A DNA stretch of 64,000 bases. Origin: Cerrena zonata (lineage: Eukaryota > Basidiomycota > Agaricomycetes > Polyporales > Cerrenaceae). Of the stretch, positions 51,088 to 62,293 are shown one piece after another. The stretch covers positions 1 to 64,000 of the forward strand of contig JASBNA010000023.1 in NCBI GenBank assembly GCA_038087015.1. The letters run 5' to 3'. A model generated the notes under the pieces. It saw only the letters and a list, made by a program, of their open reading frames with translations, searched no databases and was not told the origin of the DNA. A program made the position numbers and the translations under genes. How positions within the stretch are numbered: the stretch's first letter is position 1; each line of letters begins with the position of its first letter.

Positions 51088-52153
51088 TTATTTTTCCTTT
51101 TTCTGTATGGCGTTACGTAACAAATTTAAATCATCGTTTAGTTCTTCAGGCTTCAATCCTTGAACTCCAACAAATTGTTTATGGGAGCCTCTTGTATTTT
51201 GTCTACCGGAAGAGGAAGCCTTCGAGCTACTGCCATTGATACCGTTATGGTCCATTAAGATGAGGGACATTCCGCCATCTTCAGTACCCATGATTATACT
51301 ATTCAAGGCATCATAATCTTTGTCACTCAAGTTACTGTCATTACCACTGCTAGCGCCATTTTGGTGACCGTGTCTAATAGAACCGTTACCACTCCCACTA
51401 CCAGGCACCAGTGACCCCACCCTGTACTCAGTTCATCGTTCGAGGAGTAACGCGTTGCGTAGTACCTTCTGCGTTTGTTATTGGATGACAGGATGTAGCC
51501 GGAAGCGCCACGAGCAGCATTCAGGTTATTGTTATGAGAGCTACCAGCAGAAGCTGCTCCGTGGAGGGCTGCGCTGCTATGGCCAGCACCACCGTCCGAA
51601 AGGTCGTCGGCCTCGCCTGCAGTGAACCTCGAGCTAAGTTCCCGTCTTCGCAAAGAGCGACGGTCGTTAATGTTGAGAGAGTTTGCTGCTGCCACCTGCG
51701 TTTAGCGCAGCGGTGGAAGAATCGTTAGCGTTGACCGAGTTCCAAGAATTAGCATTCACCAAGATTCAATAGTAACTTATCTTCCTTCAACTGTTTGATT
51801 TGTTTCTGTAATTTATCATAAAGCTTTTCTTTGATCAACTTAATCATTCGGTCGTGGTTTTCCTTTGCTCGATTGATATCTTCTTTATATTCTTGGTCGA
51901 TTCGTTTAACCTGGTATTCTTCCCATAATCGTAGCTTGGTTAATTCGTAGTCTCGACTTTCGTCCAACCGGTTTCTCTTCTCGGTAAACTCTTCATTGGT
52001 TCCTTGTTGTAAAGTAGCAAGGGTGGTTTGAAGATGATGAAGTGATCCCCGGTAAAAATTATCTCTTTCGTGACTAAACGTGCTGTTTAGCTTATTCAAT
52101 CGAGATCCTATTTGTTGGCGTCTTTTATCCTTCTTGCTTAAACCTATTCCCAT
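51088..52153 (-). CDS. SDS3: Rpd3L histone deacetylase complex subunit Sds3 (three frame breaks)
   Basis: Sds3/BRMS1-family subunit that holds the Rpd3L/Sin3 deacetylase complex together. About 354 aa when breaks are allowed. The N-terminal 130 residues are the Sds3 coiled coil: FSHERDNFYRGSLHHLQTTL, QQGTNEEFTEKRNRL, ESRDYELTKLRLWEEYQVKR, EYKEDINRAKENHDRMIKLI and LKEDKLLLNL. Three other segments follow in shifted frames: VNANSWNSVNANDSSTAALN, then NINDRRSLRRRELSSRFTAG with a Ser/Gly-rich part, and finally GSHKQFVGVQGLKPEELNDD to the stop at 51088. Breaks: an extra base at about 51759, an extra base at 51695-51696, and a missing base at about 51415-51424. The C-terminal joins are less certain than the first. 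Confidence 0.82.
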
Positions 52154-52608
52154 ACGTGTTAGTAGCTATTCCAACTTTCTTCTTCTTCCTCTAATACATA
52201 CTATCGGCAATAATACCATTTCTTTTGGTATCCTCCATATTTGCAAAACTAGCCTCTGGATACCAATGTCCTTCTGTTATACTGAACTTCAACCAATAAT
52301 TCGCCTATCTGAACTATCTAGAGTCTATCAATTCCACTAATACCTGCTAGCAAATATATCAAGTCTCTGCTTCATCTGTCTAACTCTGTTTTTTCTTTAG
52401 TGTGAAGCCAGTACTAAAAAGAAAAAAAAAATGCACGAAAGCGCCGGGTAACCACTGATTTCCCCCAAATCTTCAGTTGCCGGTTCTTTTCTCGGGTCCG
52501 TACACCAGCGGAATTGTTCACTTACAACCACGGAAATGAGTTGGGAAATGCCAGGACTCAGTAAGTACCACGAAGAGGTTGGGAAAACTCTAGGATATAG
52601 GTAAGAAG
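52154..52608. promoter_or_regulatory. Divergent promoter region of SDS3 and the Spt10-like gene
   Basis: 455 bp, no gene. It contains an A run (about 52420-52431) and C/G-rich patches. No binding site is recognised with confidence. Confidence 0.4.
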
Positions 52609-53286
52609 ATGACTGCGTCCGACCAAGAGTCCACATATGCGCGTCTTGAGTCGTTGCCGTACGCTGACGGTGAGTTCGAAAACGTTCCTAGAATCAAAGA
52701 AAAAATTGGGTTTACGCTTGCCAAAGATCCCAGCAAGAAAGTCACCTTGATCACCGGCCATTCTGCATCTGACTTCCCGAAAGGATTGCTAGAGTGTGCC
52801 TGGGAAGAGTTCAATTACGTGGTAGACGAAGGAAGAACATATCCCCATTATAAACAAGTCGATTACGAAGGATTTCTTCAGTACGCTTTTGTCTTTTTCT
52901 TTGCCGTATTGGTGGAAGTGGAATACACCGAAGACATGTTCGACCAACCGAAGTCCTTCTGGTCCGATAAGCTCTTGGGGTTCTTCTACATCAAACCCAA
53001 TTACATCGGACGGTGTTCTCACGTTTGCAATGCTGGTTTCGTGGTCAACCATCATAAGAGAGGTTTGGGGCTTGGGAAAGAGATGGGCCAGAAATACTTG
53101 TCGTTGGCTCCACGATTGGGGTTTGTCTATTCCGTGTTCAATTTGGTTTTCGAAACAAACACTGCCAGTCTTCGTATTTGGGATTCCTTGGGGTTCTCCA
53201 GAATCGGTTACGTCAAGAACGTGGCGGTTTTGAAAGGCGAGTCCAAGTTGACCGGTGCCGTCATGTTCGGCAAGGACCTTGTGTAG
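52609..53286 (+). CDS. Spt10-like GNAT acetyltransferase without the zinc finger
   Basis: 225 aa. The whole protein is one GNAT domain closely resembling that of the next gene (SPT10): WEEFNYVVDEGRTYPHYK, GFFYIKPNYIGRCSHVCNAG, then GFVVNHHKRGLGLGKEMG with the acetyl-CoA-binding R-x-x-G-x-G-like loop, LAPRLGFVYSVFNLVFETNT and RIWDSLGFSRIGYVKNVAVL. It ends where the H2C2 zinc-finger part of Spt10 would begin. It is therefore a tandem paralogue of SPT10 lacking the DNA-binding half. Its substrate is unknown. It lies 306 bp upstream of SPT10 on the same strand and is intact. Confidence 0.85.
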   Translation: MTASDQESTYARLESLPYADGEFENVPRIKEKIGFTLAKDPSKKVTLITGHSASDFPKGLLECAWEEFNYVVDEGRTYPHYKQVDYEGFLQYAFVFFFAVLVEVEYTEDMFDQPKSFWSDKLLGFFYIKPNYIGRCSHVCNAGFVVNHHKRGLGLGKEMGQKYLSLAPRLGFVYSVFNLVFETNTASLRIWDSLGFSRIGYVKNVAVLKGESKLTGAVMFGKDLV

Positions 53287-53592
53287 ACCTCCTACTCAAT
53301 TTATATAAATCAATTTATAAATCAATTTATAATTCCAAAATCAATTTACAATTTTTAAATGCTTTATGAGTTTTTGCAATTGGAAAACAATGTCGTGAGA
53401 CGTTTTGCGACACGCGACATGCCGGAACTATCAAAAACAAAAAAAAAAAAAAAAGAAGGTCGTTGTTGACATTCCAGTAAATACTCTGACAGTATAGTAT
53501 CTACACTGAAAGACAACGGTTAGATATTTAACAACCTATTTATTGCAGCCTGTTCCTGGGAATTGATATAATATAGTATAGTATCGGTGGAT

Positions 53593-55317
53593 ATGCCAGA
53601 GTTTGATGACGTGCTACTGCCTCCGCATTATAGGCCACAAATTGAATACAGTTCGATATCGGTTATTGATCGATATACGGTTCTTTTGAAAGATGGAGAA
53701 ACAACTGCTACCATCTATCCAATACACAATCCAAATGAACTACCACCGGGACTTCTAGCATTCTTGTGTGATGAGTTCAATATGGAGATCGAACGAGGCG
53801 AAACATACCCGTTTTTTGATACGCTACATATAGAAGCTTTTCAAAATTATTGGTTTGGAAGTTTTGCTGCAGTAATGGTATTGGGAGATGCGGTAACTTT
53901 ATCGGGTTCAAGGCAGTGGGAAAAGGAATGCTTGGGTACTTTTTATGTTAAGCCAAACTATCCCGGTCGTTGTTCTCATATTTGTACTGCAGGTTTTTTG
54001 GTTAATGCTGGTATTAGAGGTAAAGGTATTGGTCGTACTTTAACTGATTGTTATCTTCAATGGTGTCCAAGATTGGGTTATACTTATAGTGTTTTCAATT
54101 TAGTTTTTGAAAGTAACGTTCCTGCAAGAAGAATATGGGAATCTCTTAATTTCAAACGTATCGGTAGAGTTAAATCAGCAGGGATTTTGAAAGGTCATGA
54201 AACTGCAGTCGATGCTTTGGTTTACGGGAGAGAATTGATCAATACCAGTGATCCTTCAGTTGGCGCTTATAGATTTGATAAAATTAAGTTTTACTTAGAA
54301 ACTGGGAAATACCCGGCAATGGCTGATAGAGCAGAAAAATCAAGACTCAGATCTTCGGCTTCTCATTATAGATTGATAGATGGTAAATTACTATTAAAGG
54401 GTAAAGAAGTCATTTCAGATCCTGTTCGTCAATTACAAATTTGTAATGAAGTTCATATGACAAATCATGGTGGTATAAATAAAACTACCGCTGTCATTAC
54501 AGAAAAATATCATTGGACAAGAATAAAAGATACCGTTGCTGCTGTGATTAAAAGCTGTCCTGAATGCAGAGAATCCTCTAAGGAATCTCCTCCTGTTTCT
54601 AAAATGCGTACTGCTCCAAAGAAAATGGTTACTGGCAATTTACGTAATGGCTCAAACCGTCGTCCTCACCAGCCAAATCGTGGTTACAGGTCTAGAAATA
54701 ATAATGAAGACGTCGAAGCAATGGTGGCCCTCCATAACTTACCAAACCACCGTGATGAGTCTCTCTTAAGTACTCATGACTTATCTGGTTTGGATGATGG
54801 TCTAATTGCAGTAGTTGAAGCTGCTCAAAAACAACAACAGCAGCAACAGCAACAGCAACATCAACATCAGCAACAACAACAACAGAAAGATCATAATCAA
54901 CAACAACAGGAAGTTCATGATACAGACCACCACCTGCATCTGCACCATCAATCACAGCCCTCTCGTCATCATTCTAATCATGAGAATGCACCATCTTATG
55001 CAGCTGTTGCAGCCGCAGCTGTCTCTGGTGATGGTGAAAATCAATATCAATATACTGAGTATGACGAAGCTCCTGGAAATAATGATTATAATCATCGTGA
55101 TGAGGAGCCCGAACATGAGAAACATAGAGGTGATATACCTGTTGCTGAATTCGATCATCATGTTGGTGCCGGTGGAGAAGAGATTGAAATTGCTAGAGCA
55201 TTAATGCAATCGAATCAAGAAGATGGCGATCTCGATGAAGAACATCGTGATCACGAAGGTATGAAAGACGAACCTAGATCCCCGGGGGATGAAAACATTT
55301 ATTTTAAAAATCAGTAA
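53593..55317 (+). CDS. SPT10: Histone-gene activator and putative acetyltransferase Spt10
   Basis: Spt10 binds paired elements in histone promoters and activates core histone genes. 574 aa from the ATG at 53593. The GNAT domain (about 45-215) has FNMEIERGETYPFFD, GTFYVKPNYPGRCSHICTAG, GIRGKGIGRTLTDCYLQ and RIWESLNFKRIGRVKSAGIL. It is followed by an H2C2 zinc finger of retroviral-integrase type: H288, H292 (VHMTNHGG), C322 and C325 (SCPECRE). The C-terminal third is low complexity: a poly-Gln/His tract (encoded at about 54828-54912), His-rich segments and acidic repeats. Upstream is its zinc-finger-less paralogue; the H3-H4 pair, a likely target, is about 5 kb away. No frame breaks. Confidence 0.92.
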   Translation: MPEFDDVLLPPHYRPQIEYSSISVIDRYTVLLKDGETTATIYPIHNPNELPPGLLAFLCDEFNMEIERGETYPFFDTLHIEAFQNYWFGSFAAVMVLGDAVTLSGSRQWEKECLGTFYVKPNYPGRCSHICTAGFLVNAGIRGKGIGRTLTDCYLQWCPRLGYTYSVFNLVFESNVPARRIWESLNFKRIGRVKSAGILKGHETAVDALVYGRELINTSDPSVGAYRFDKIKFYLETGKYPAMADRAEKSRLRSSASHYRLIDGKLLLKGKEVISDPVRQLQICNEVHMTNHGGINKTTAVITEKYHWTRIKDTVAAVIKSCPECRESSKESPPVSKMRTAPKKMVTGNLRNGSNRRPHQPNRGYRSRNNNEDVEAMVALHNLPNHRDESLLSTHDLSGLDDGLIAVVEAAQKQQQQQQQQQHQHQQQQQQKDHNQQQQEVHDTDHHLHLHHQSQPSRHHSNHENAPSYAAVAAAAVSGDGENQYQYTEYDEAPGNNDYNHRDEEPEHEKHRGDIPVAEFDHHVGAGGEEIEIARALMQSNQEDGDLDEEHRDHEGMKDEPRSPGDENIYFKNQ

Positions 55318-55660
55318 TTAATATTTATAGTTCAATTAGCTAATGAATTGTCTACACGAAGTAATTATGATAATAATAATAAATTATAATATATATAGAA
55401 ATATATAACAAAATAATTTGACGAACGTAGAAAAACAAACTAAGCAAAATTAAGAAATAAGAACCGAATAGTCTATGTATAAGAATATAATACTCATGAA
55501 AGTTTATCCCCCGATATATTTTCAAAAAGTATTGATATTTTTTTTTTTTATAAATTTTGTGAAAAAAAATTTTTTGAAGTTTTTTATAAGATTTAAAATG
55601 TGATTTGATTATGCTTAAACTTCAGACAATTCCCCAATTGTCTGATTGATCAAGACTGTT
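55318..55660. other. 3'-3' intergenic region between SPT10 and URA2
   Basis: 343 bp, AT-rich, convergent gene ends with T runs at about 55539-55550 and A runs at about 55562-55569. No gene is seen; it probably carries only polyadenylation signals. Confidence 0.5.
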
Positions 55661-58600
55661 TTAAAAATCAACACCGATAACCATAGCTAAGATAGCCATT
55701 CTTACGAATAAACCATATCTCATTTGTCTAAAGTAAGCAGCTCTTTGATCAAAATCAACTTCTTCCCTGATTTCAGAAGTTCTTGGTAATGGGTGCATGA
55801 TACACATATGTTGTTTAGCGTGGGATAAAATCTTGTTATCAACAATATAAGTATCCTTCAATCTGTGGTATTGTTCTTTGTCTTCAAATCTTTCTTCTTG
55901 GACTCTGGTACAATATAAAACATCAGATCTGCCAATGATTTCAGGAGTCAAGACTTCAGATTCACCGGCTAACATGCCATTTTCAACTAACATAGCTTTG
56001 ATATCATTTGGTAAGGATAATTCTTTTGGAGAAACCAATTGAACTCTAACATGGTAGTGACGTAATAAGTGACATAAAGAGTGAACTGGTCTTCCATATC
56101 TTAAATCACCCATAAAAGTAACAGTGATACCATTTACAGTACCAACTTCTTCTCTAATGGTGAATAAATCTAACAATGCTTGAGTTGGATGTTCTTTAGT
56201 ACCATTACCACCATTAATGATTGGAACTGGAGAATACTTAGCGGCAATGTCAGCAGATTCTTCGGATGGGTGTCTTAAGACAATAGCATCAGAATAGCAA
56301 GCTAAAGTACGAATACTATCTTGTAAAGTTTCACCTTTTTTAACAGAAGAAGCACCAATGGCAACTGGAATAACTCTACCACCTAATCTTTGCATAGCAG
56401 CATCGAAAGAGGATGAGGTTCTAGTTGATGGCTCATAAAACATGGTGGCCAACAATCTACCTCTTAACAAGTCTAAAACACCTTGTCTTTCAACAGATAA
56501 TCTCATTTCTTGAGCAACAGTGAATAATGAATGTAAATCGGAACGAGTAAAGTCCTTGACAGATAAGACAGAGTTACGCAAGAAAGTATTATTGTTTCTG
56601 ATGTAATGAATTAAAGCATTAGGTTGAGATAAGTCACTAGTAGGAGGTTGAGAAACCAATTCCTTTCCTAATCTTTCATATTCACCTGCTTTAACATCAT
56701 CTTTGATAATAGATGGACGACGACCACTTTCAGAAGAGAAAGAAGCCAATCTAGCCTTTCTATTCAAAACTGGAGATTGTGGGACACTACCAGTAACAGA
56801 GCCAAATCTACCTCTTGGGGCAATTTCATGCTTACCAACAGCACTAGTAGAAAGGATGGAGCCATCTAAGCAAGCAGTTTCACCATGAAGAGAGACTCTT
56901 TCAACAAAACCTCTTAATTTGCTATTCTTGAATGGTGAGAGATCTAAGTTCTTAAGACTTCTATCCAAATCAATTTCGACAACAGCATCTTGTTTAGGGA
57001 TACGGAAGATCTTGACTGGATTATCGTGGAAACGCTTGGTAATATCTTCAATAGTTAATTTACCATCCTTGACAGCTGAGAATAATAATGGCAATGCATC
57101 ACTAACACCCAAGCCTGGAGCAACTTTATTGTTAACAGTCTTAGAAACAACAGTTGGTAAAACACCAATAGAGAAACAGTCGACATCGGCCAAGCCTTCC
57201 CATAAAGCATCTTGGTCTTCCTTAGTTGGTAAGAATGGTAATTGTGGGAAGTCCTCTCTAGTTAAGAATAAAGAGTAAACGGAGACATCACAAGTAACTT
57301 GCAATTTCTTTTCCTTAGCCATTTTGATCAAACTCAAATCTTCTTTGAAAGAAACATTAGTAATGTGAATGGATCTATTATGTAAAGAAGCTAACAACAA
57401 AACTGAGGCCAAGTCAGTAGCCTTAGCATCAGTAATGATTGGTTTTGATTCTGGCCAAGAAGCAAAGTGAGCGGAAATAGAAGAAACCTTAGATTTGACG
57501 AAATCGTTGAAAGGAATGAATAAAGCACCAGCACTGTCAGCAGCTTCAGCAGCTTCTTCGACATTGGTTTCAGAAGCAGCAATGTACAAAGAGTAATCAG
57601 AGTAAGCAGCAGAAGAAGCAGATCCAATGGCATCAGCTAATGAGTCTAAATCAGTGATAGTTGAACCATTAACAGTTTGTGGTAAGAAAGCATTATAGGT
57701 AAATCCAGCAGCTAATGAAGTCTTGGTAGCAGCTTCAAAGTCATCAAAAGATGGAACGAAAGAAGAAATATTGATCAAACCAGGTAAAACTGCAGTAGAA
57801 TGGGAGGTTTGAGCATCATTGTTGGTGACATCTAAGGAAATGTTTCTAGCGAGAGCTTCAACCAACAATTTAGCATTCTTAACATTAGTAACCAAAGGAA
57901 TTGAGTAATCGACAGCCATACGACGAGATTCATAACCTTTAGACATGTAAGAAGCTGGACGACGGAATCTGTTAGCAGATGGTAAATTGACATATAAATC
58001 AATTAAGTTGTTGGCCAAATGCTGAGTCAAAGAGTATTCAGATTTTTGATCTTCGTCTTTGCTCAAGACTTCTAAGTAGTGAACTGGAACACCATGTTCT
58101 TTGATGAAATCAGCAGTACCAGCAGTAGCAAAAATTTGATAACCCATTTCATATAATTTTCTGATTGATGGTAATAATTCTTGCTTTTCTTTGAAAGAAC
58201 CAATAGAAAATAAGATATTCTTCTTTGGTAATTTGAAACCAGTAGAAATCAAAGATTTCAAATATGCTTCATATTTGTTTCTACCAAAAGTGGCAACTTC
58301 ACCAGTCGATGCCATTTCAACACCCAAGACTGGGTCAGCACCAGCTAATCTTGAGAAAGAGAATTGAGGAACTTTAACGGCGCAGTAATCTTCAGGTAAT
58401 TTCTCACCTGGATAAGGAGTAACTGGCATATCCATAATAGCTTTAGTAGCCATTTCAATTAAATCAGTACCAACAACTTTAGAGATGAATGGGAAAGAAC
58501 GAGAAGCACGAACGTTACATTCGATAACCTTAATATCATTATCTTTGGCAATGAATTGAATATTGTAAGGACCAGTGATATCTAAAGCTTCACCGATTTT

Positions 58601-61600
58601 AGCAGTGGCTTCAACAATTCTTCTAACAGTTTCTGGATCTAAATCTTGAGGTGGAACGATTAAAGTAGCATCACCAGAGTGAACACCAGCATTTTCAACA
58701 TGTTCGGAAACAACATGCATAATCATTTTACCATCTTTAGCAACGGCATCCATTTCAATCTCTTTAGCATTCTCGATATATTTGGTAAGAACAACTGGAT
58801 AATCTGGAGAAACATCGACAGCTTGAGTTAAGTAAGAGGCTAAATCAGCTCTAGAGTAAACAGTGTTCATGGCAGCACCAGATAAGACATAAGATGGACG
58901 AACTAAGACTGGATAAGTAACTGCGTCAGCAAAAGCTTCAGCTTCATCGATAGAAGTCAATTCTTTCCAAGCTGGTTGGTCGACACCGATTCTATCCAAC
59001 ATTCTAGAGAATTTATATCTGTTTTCAGCAGAATCAATCATTTCAGGAGAAGTACCTAAAATCTTAACATTTTGACGGTATAATGGTAAGGCAATATTGT
59101 TTGAAGTTTGACCACCCATAGAAATAATAACACCTGAGGATTGTTCTAAATCATAGATATCCAAAACTCTCTCTAAATTAATAGTTTCGAAATATAATCT
59201 ATCAGCTTCATCATAATCAGTAGAGACGGTTTCAGGATTGTAATTGATCATGACGGTCTTAGCACCGTTTTCTCTTAAAGTTCTGATAGCTCTGACAGCA
59301 CACCAATCAAATTCAACTGATGAACCAATTCTATAAACACCTGAACCTAAAACGATAACACCGTGATCGTTAAAGTCCACGTCAGAAGAATCAGCATTAT
59401 AGGTAATGTATAAATAATTAGTGAAAGCAGGGAATTCAGCGGCAACAGTATCAATTTGTTTGACAAACGGAATAACACCAGCTTCTTTTCTCAATCTTCT
59501 GATAGCAACTTCATTAGAATCTAAGAATTTGGCAATTTGTCTATCTTCAAAACCTAATTGTTTAGCTTGTCTCAAGACTGAAACTGGTAAGTTTTCTTTC
59601 TTACCATAAGATGAAATAGTATTACCAAATTGAATTAAACCATTCAATTTATTTAAGAACCATTTATCAATATTGGTCAATTTCCAAACTTTATCAACTG
59701 AGTAACCATCTGATAAAGCATTTGCAATAGCAAACAAACGTTGATCAGAAGGAGTTTGTAACTCAGTATCAATGTCAATTGACATCAAAGCAGAAGTTTT
59801 ATTGAATCCCAAGTTTTGATAATCAGTTGATCTAATAGCTTTTTGAATTGCTTCTTCGAAAGTTCTACCAATAGACATAACTTCACCAACAGATTTCATA
59901 GCGGAAGATAATAATGAAGAAACTCTGGTAAACTTCTTTAAATCCCATCTTGGAATTTTAACAACAACATAATCCAAAGAAGGTTCGAAACAAGCACAAG
60001 TAGATCTAGTGACAGAGTTTTTAATTTCGTTCAATGGAATATTCAAACCTAATTTAGCAGCGGTATAGGCTAATGGATAACCAGTTGCTTTAGAAGCTAA
60101 GGCAGAAGATCTTGACAATCTAGCATTGACTTCAATGATACAGTATTCTTTAGAGAAAGGATTCAAAGCATATTGAATATTACATTCACCAACAACACCC
60201 AAGTGTCTGATAACATTAACAGCGGTAGTTCTTAACATGTTATAGTCTTCATCAGATAAAGTTTGAGATGGAGCAACAACAATAGAATCACCAGTGTGAA
60301 TACCCAAAGGATCGAAATTTTCCATATTACAAACAGTAATACAGTTATCAAAGGCATCACGAACAACTTCATATTCAACTTCTTTCCAACCTTTCATTGA
60401 TTTTTCAACCAAAACTTGAGGAGAGACAGCAAAAGCTTTGTTACATAAGTCAACTAATTCTTCTTGGTTATCAGCAAAACCAGAACCTAAACCACCTAAA
60501 GCATAAGCAGCTCTAACAATTAATGGGTAACCGATGGCATTTGCAGCACCAATAGCTTCTTCAACATTGTTACAAGCTTCAGATTTAGCACATTTTTCAT
60601 CAATTTGATCCATAGCTTGAGAGAATAAATCACGATCTTCAGTGGTGATAACGGTATCAATTGGAGTACCCAAGACTTTAACACCTAAGCTTTCAAATTC
60701 ATCTTTCAAAGCAATACCAACACTTAAAGCAGTTTGACCACCAAAAGTACAATAGATACCATCAGGTTTTTCGTGTTGAATAACTTTTCTAACAAATTCT
60801 GGAGTAACTGGTAAAAAGTAAACTTTATCAGCCAAACCTTTTGAAGTTTGAATAGTGGCAATATTTGGATTAATCAAGACACTATAAATACCTTCTTCTT
60901 TCAAAGCCTTAATAGCTTGAGAACCAGAATAATCGAATTCACCAGCTTGACCAATTGATAAACCACCAGAACCCAAAACCAAGACTTTTTTAACATCAAC
61001 TTTTGGATGAGCAGCTCTATTATCAGCAATTAAACCACCTGGGAATTCGACTGGTTTATGGATACCAGTGTTTTTAAAATCGATAACAGATTGGATAAAG
61101 ACGTCGAATAAGAATTCGGTATCTCTTGGACCTGGAGTAGATTCAGGATGGAATTGAACGGAAAAGAAAGGTTTTGAATCATGGTAAATACCTTCATTTG
61201 AACCATCGTTAGCATTAACGAATAATTCTTTCCAACCATCAGATAAAGTATTAGTATCAACAGCATAACCATGATTTTGAGAGGTGATGTAACATCTACC
61301 AGAGATAGTAGAAGTACAAGGGATATTATGACCACGATTACCGAATTTTAATTTCAAAGTTGAAGCACCGGTGGCTCTAGCTAATAATTGATGACCCAAA
61401 CAAATACCGAAAACTGGAGTTTTAGCATTTTTCAAAACGCTTTTCAATTTTGAGACGGTTTCAGTCATGACTGAAGGATCACCAGGACCATTTGAAACAA
61501 ATAAACCATCATATGATTCATTAGTGAAGTCATAATCCCAAGGAACAACTTTTAATTCAACCCCTCTATTGATGAAACAACGGATTTGATTAAATTTCAT

Positions 61601-62293
61601 ACCAACATCAATAGCCAAGATTCTGATGGCATTACCTTTAGAATCAGATTTAGCTAAATTTGAAGGAGGAGTATATAATTTTGGTTTTTTAATAGAAACT
61701 TTAGCAACCAAATTTTTAACATTTGGATCATCAAATTCTGGAACATCAAAATATTGTTCCCAGTTAGAAGCAGCTAATAATTTATCACTAGTTTCAATTG
61801 AAGATTTTTGTAAAGCTAATCTACCCAAAGTGGAACCATTTTCTCTTAATCTTTTGGTTAAAGCTCTAGTATCAACACCATACATAGCAGGAATACCTTC
61901 TTTTTTCAACCATTGACCTAAAGAAGAAGTTGCTAAGAAATGAGAGTATTCTTCAGTATAATGAGCAACAACTAAACCAGCGATATGAATATGATTTGAT
62001 TCAAAGTATTTTGGTAATTCATTAACAATATCATCTTTTAAATCACGATCTGGGACACCATAATTACCAACAAGAGGATAAGTAATAACCAAAATTTGAC
62101 CTTCATAGGAAGGATCAGTGATTGATTCAGGATAACCAACCATACCAGTTTGGAAAACAACTTCACCGGCAGCAACAACTGGAGCACCGAATGAGTAACC
62201 TTGTAAAGCAATACCATCTTGGGTTTGCAAGGTCATCATACGGTTACCAGTAGATTCCATTGGAGGAGAAATAGGAGCAGAGATTTTAGCCAT
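55661..62293 (-). CDS. URA2: Ura2: carbamoyl-phosphate synthetase / aspartate transcarbamylase
   Basis: Bifunctional enzyme for the first two steps of pyrimidine synthesis, feedback-inhibited by UTP in fungi. 2210 aa (S. cerevisiae 2214), uninterrupted. The glutaminase domain (about 20-400) has C298 in FGICLGHQ and H382/E384 in QFHPE. Two ATP-grasp synthetase halves span about 440-1480 (start [20 protein letters not shown]; second-half start [20 protein letters not shown]). An inactive dihydroorotase-like domain lies at about 1490-1840, lacking the HxH metal site, as is usual for fungi. After a Ser/Arg linker ([20 protein letters not shown], a likely PKA site), the ATCase domain (about 1900-2210) shows [20 protein letters not shown] and [12 protein letters not shown]. 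No frame breaks. Confidence 0.99.
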   Translation of the reverse strand: MAKISAPISPPMESTGNRMMTLQTQDGIALQGYSFGAPVVAAGEVVFQTGMVGYPESITDPSYEGQILVITYPLVGNYGVPDRDLKDDIVNELPKYFESNHIHIAGLVVAHYTEEYSHFLATSSLGQWLKKEGIPAMYGVDTRALTKRLRENGSTLGRLALQKSSIETSDKLLAASNWEQYFDVPEFDDPNVKNLVAKVSIKKPKLYTPPSNLAKSDSKGNAIRILAIDVGMKFNQIRCFINRGVELKVVPWDYDFTNESYDGLFVSNGPGDPSVMTETVSKLKSVLKNAKTPVFGICLGHQLLARATGASTLKLKFGNRGHNIPCTSTISGRCYITSQNHGYAVDTNTLSDGWKELFVNANDGSNEGIYHDSKPFFSVQFHPESTPGPRDTEFLFDVFIQSVIDFKNTGIHKPVEFPGGLIADNRAAHPKVDVKKVLVLGSGGLSIGQAGEFDYSGSQAIKALKEEGIYSVLINPNIATIQTSKGLADKVYFLPVTPEFVRKVIQHEKPDGIYCTFGGQTALSVGIALKDEFESLGVKVLGTPIDTVITTEDRDLFSQAMDQIDEKCAKSEACNNVEEAIGAANAIGYPLIVRAAYALGGLGSGFADNQEELVDLCNKAFAVSPQVLVEKSMKGWKEVEYEVVRDAFDNCITVCNMENFDPLGIHTGDSIVVAPSQTLSDEDYNMLRTTAVNVIRHLGVVGECNIQYALNPFSKEYCIIEVNARLSRSSALASKATGYPLAYTAAKLGLNIPLNEIKNSVTRSTCACFEPSLDYVVVKIPRWDLKKFTRVSSLLSSAMKSVGEVMSIGRTFEEAIQKAIRSTDYQNLGFNKTSALMSIDIDTELQTPSDQRLFAIANALSDGYSVDKVWKLTNIDKWFLNKLNGLIQFGNTISSYGKKENLPVSVLRQAKQLGFEDRQIAKFLDSNEVAIRRLRKEAGVIPFVKQIDTVAAEFPAFTNYLYITYNADSSDVDFNDHGVIVLGSGVYRIGSSVEFDWCAVRAIRTLRENGAKTVMINYNPETVSTDYDEADRLYFETINLERVLDIYDLEQSSGVIISMGGQTSNNIALPLYRQNVKILGTSPEMIDSAENRYKFSRMLDRIGVDQPAWKELTSIDEAEAFADAVTYPVLVRPSYVLSGAAMNTVYSRADLASYLTQAVDVSPDYPVVLTKYIENAKEIEMDAVAKDGKMIMHVVSEHVENAGVHSGDATLIVPPQDLDPETVRRIVEATAKIGEALDITGPYNIQFIAKDNDIKVIECNVRASRSFPFISKVVGTDLIEMATKAIMDMPVTPYPGEKLPEDYCAVKVPQFSFSRLAGADPVLGVEMASTGEVATFGRNKYEAYLKSLISTGFKLPKKNILFSIGSFKEKQELLPSIRKLYEMGYQIFATAGTADFIKEHGVPVHYLEVLSKDEDQKSEYSLTQHLANNLIDLYVNLPSANRFRRPASYMSKGYESRRMAVDYSIPLVTNVKNAKLLVEALARNISLDVTNNDAQTSHSTAVLPGLINISSFVPSFDDFEAATKTSLAAGFTYNAFLPQTVNGSTITDLDSLADAIGSASSAAYSDYSLYIAASETNVEEAAEAADSAGALFIPFNDFVKSKVSSISAHFASWPESKPIITDAKATDLASVLLLASLHNRSIHITNVSFKEDLSLIKMAKEKKLQVTCDVSVYSLFLTREDFPQLPFLPTKEDQDALWEGLADVDCFSIGVLPTVVSKTVNNKVAPGLGVSDALPLLFSAVKDGKLTIEDITKRFHDNPVKIFRIPKQDAVVEIDLDRSLKNLDLSPFKNSKLRGFVERVSLHGETACLDGSILSTSAVGKHEIAPRGRFGSVTGSVPQSPVLNRKARLASFSSESGRRPSIIKDDVKAGEYERLGKELVSQPPTSDLSQPNALIHYIRNNNTFLRNSVLSVKDFTRSDLHSLFTVAQEMRLSVERQGVLDLLRGRLLATMFYEPSTRTSSSFDAAMQRLGGRVIPVAIGASSVKKGETLQDSIRTLACYSDAIVLRHPSEESADIAAKYSPVPIINGGNGTKEHPTQALLDLFTIREEVGTVNGITVTFMGDLRYGRPVHSLCHLLRHYHVRVQLVSPKELSLPNDIKAMLVENGMLAGESEVLTPEIIGRSDVLYCTRVQEERFEDKEQYHRLKDTYIVDNKILSHAKQHMCIMHPLPRTSEIREEVDFDQRAAYFRQMRYGLFVRMAILAMVIGVDF

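Noticed and set aside
54692..55204. Frames antisense to, and out of frame with, the SPT10 low-complexity tail
   Set aside because: They are shadows of the Gln/His-rich repeat coding region.
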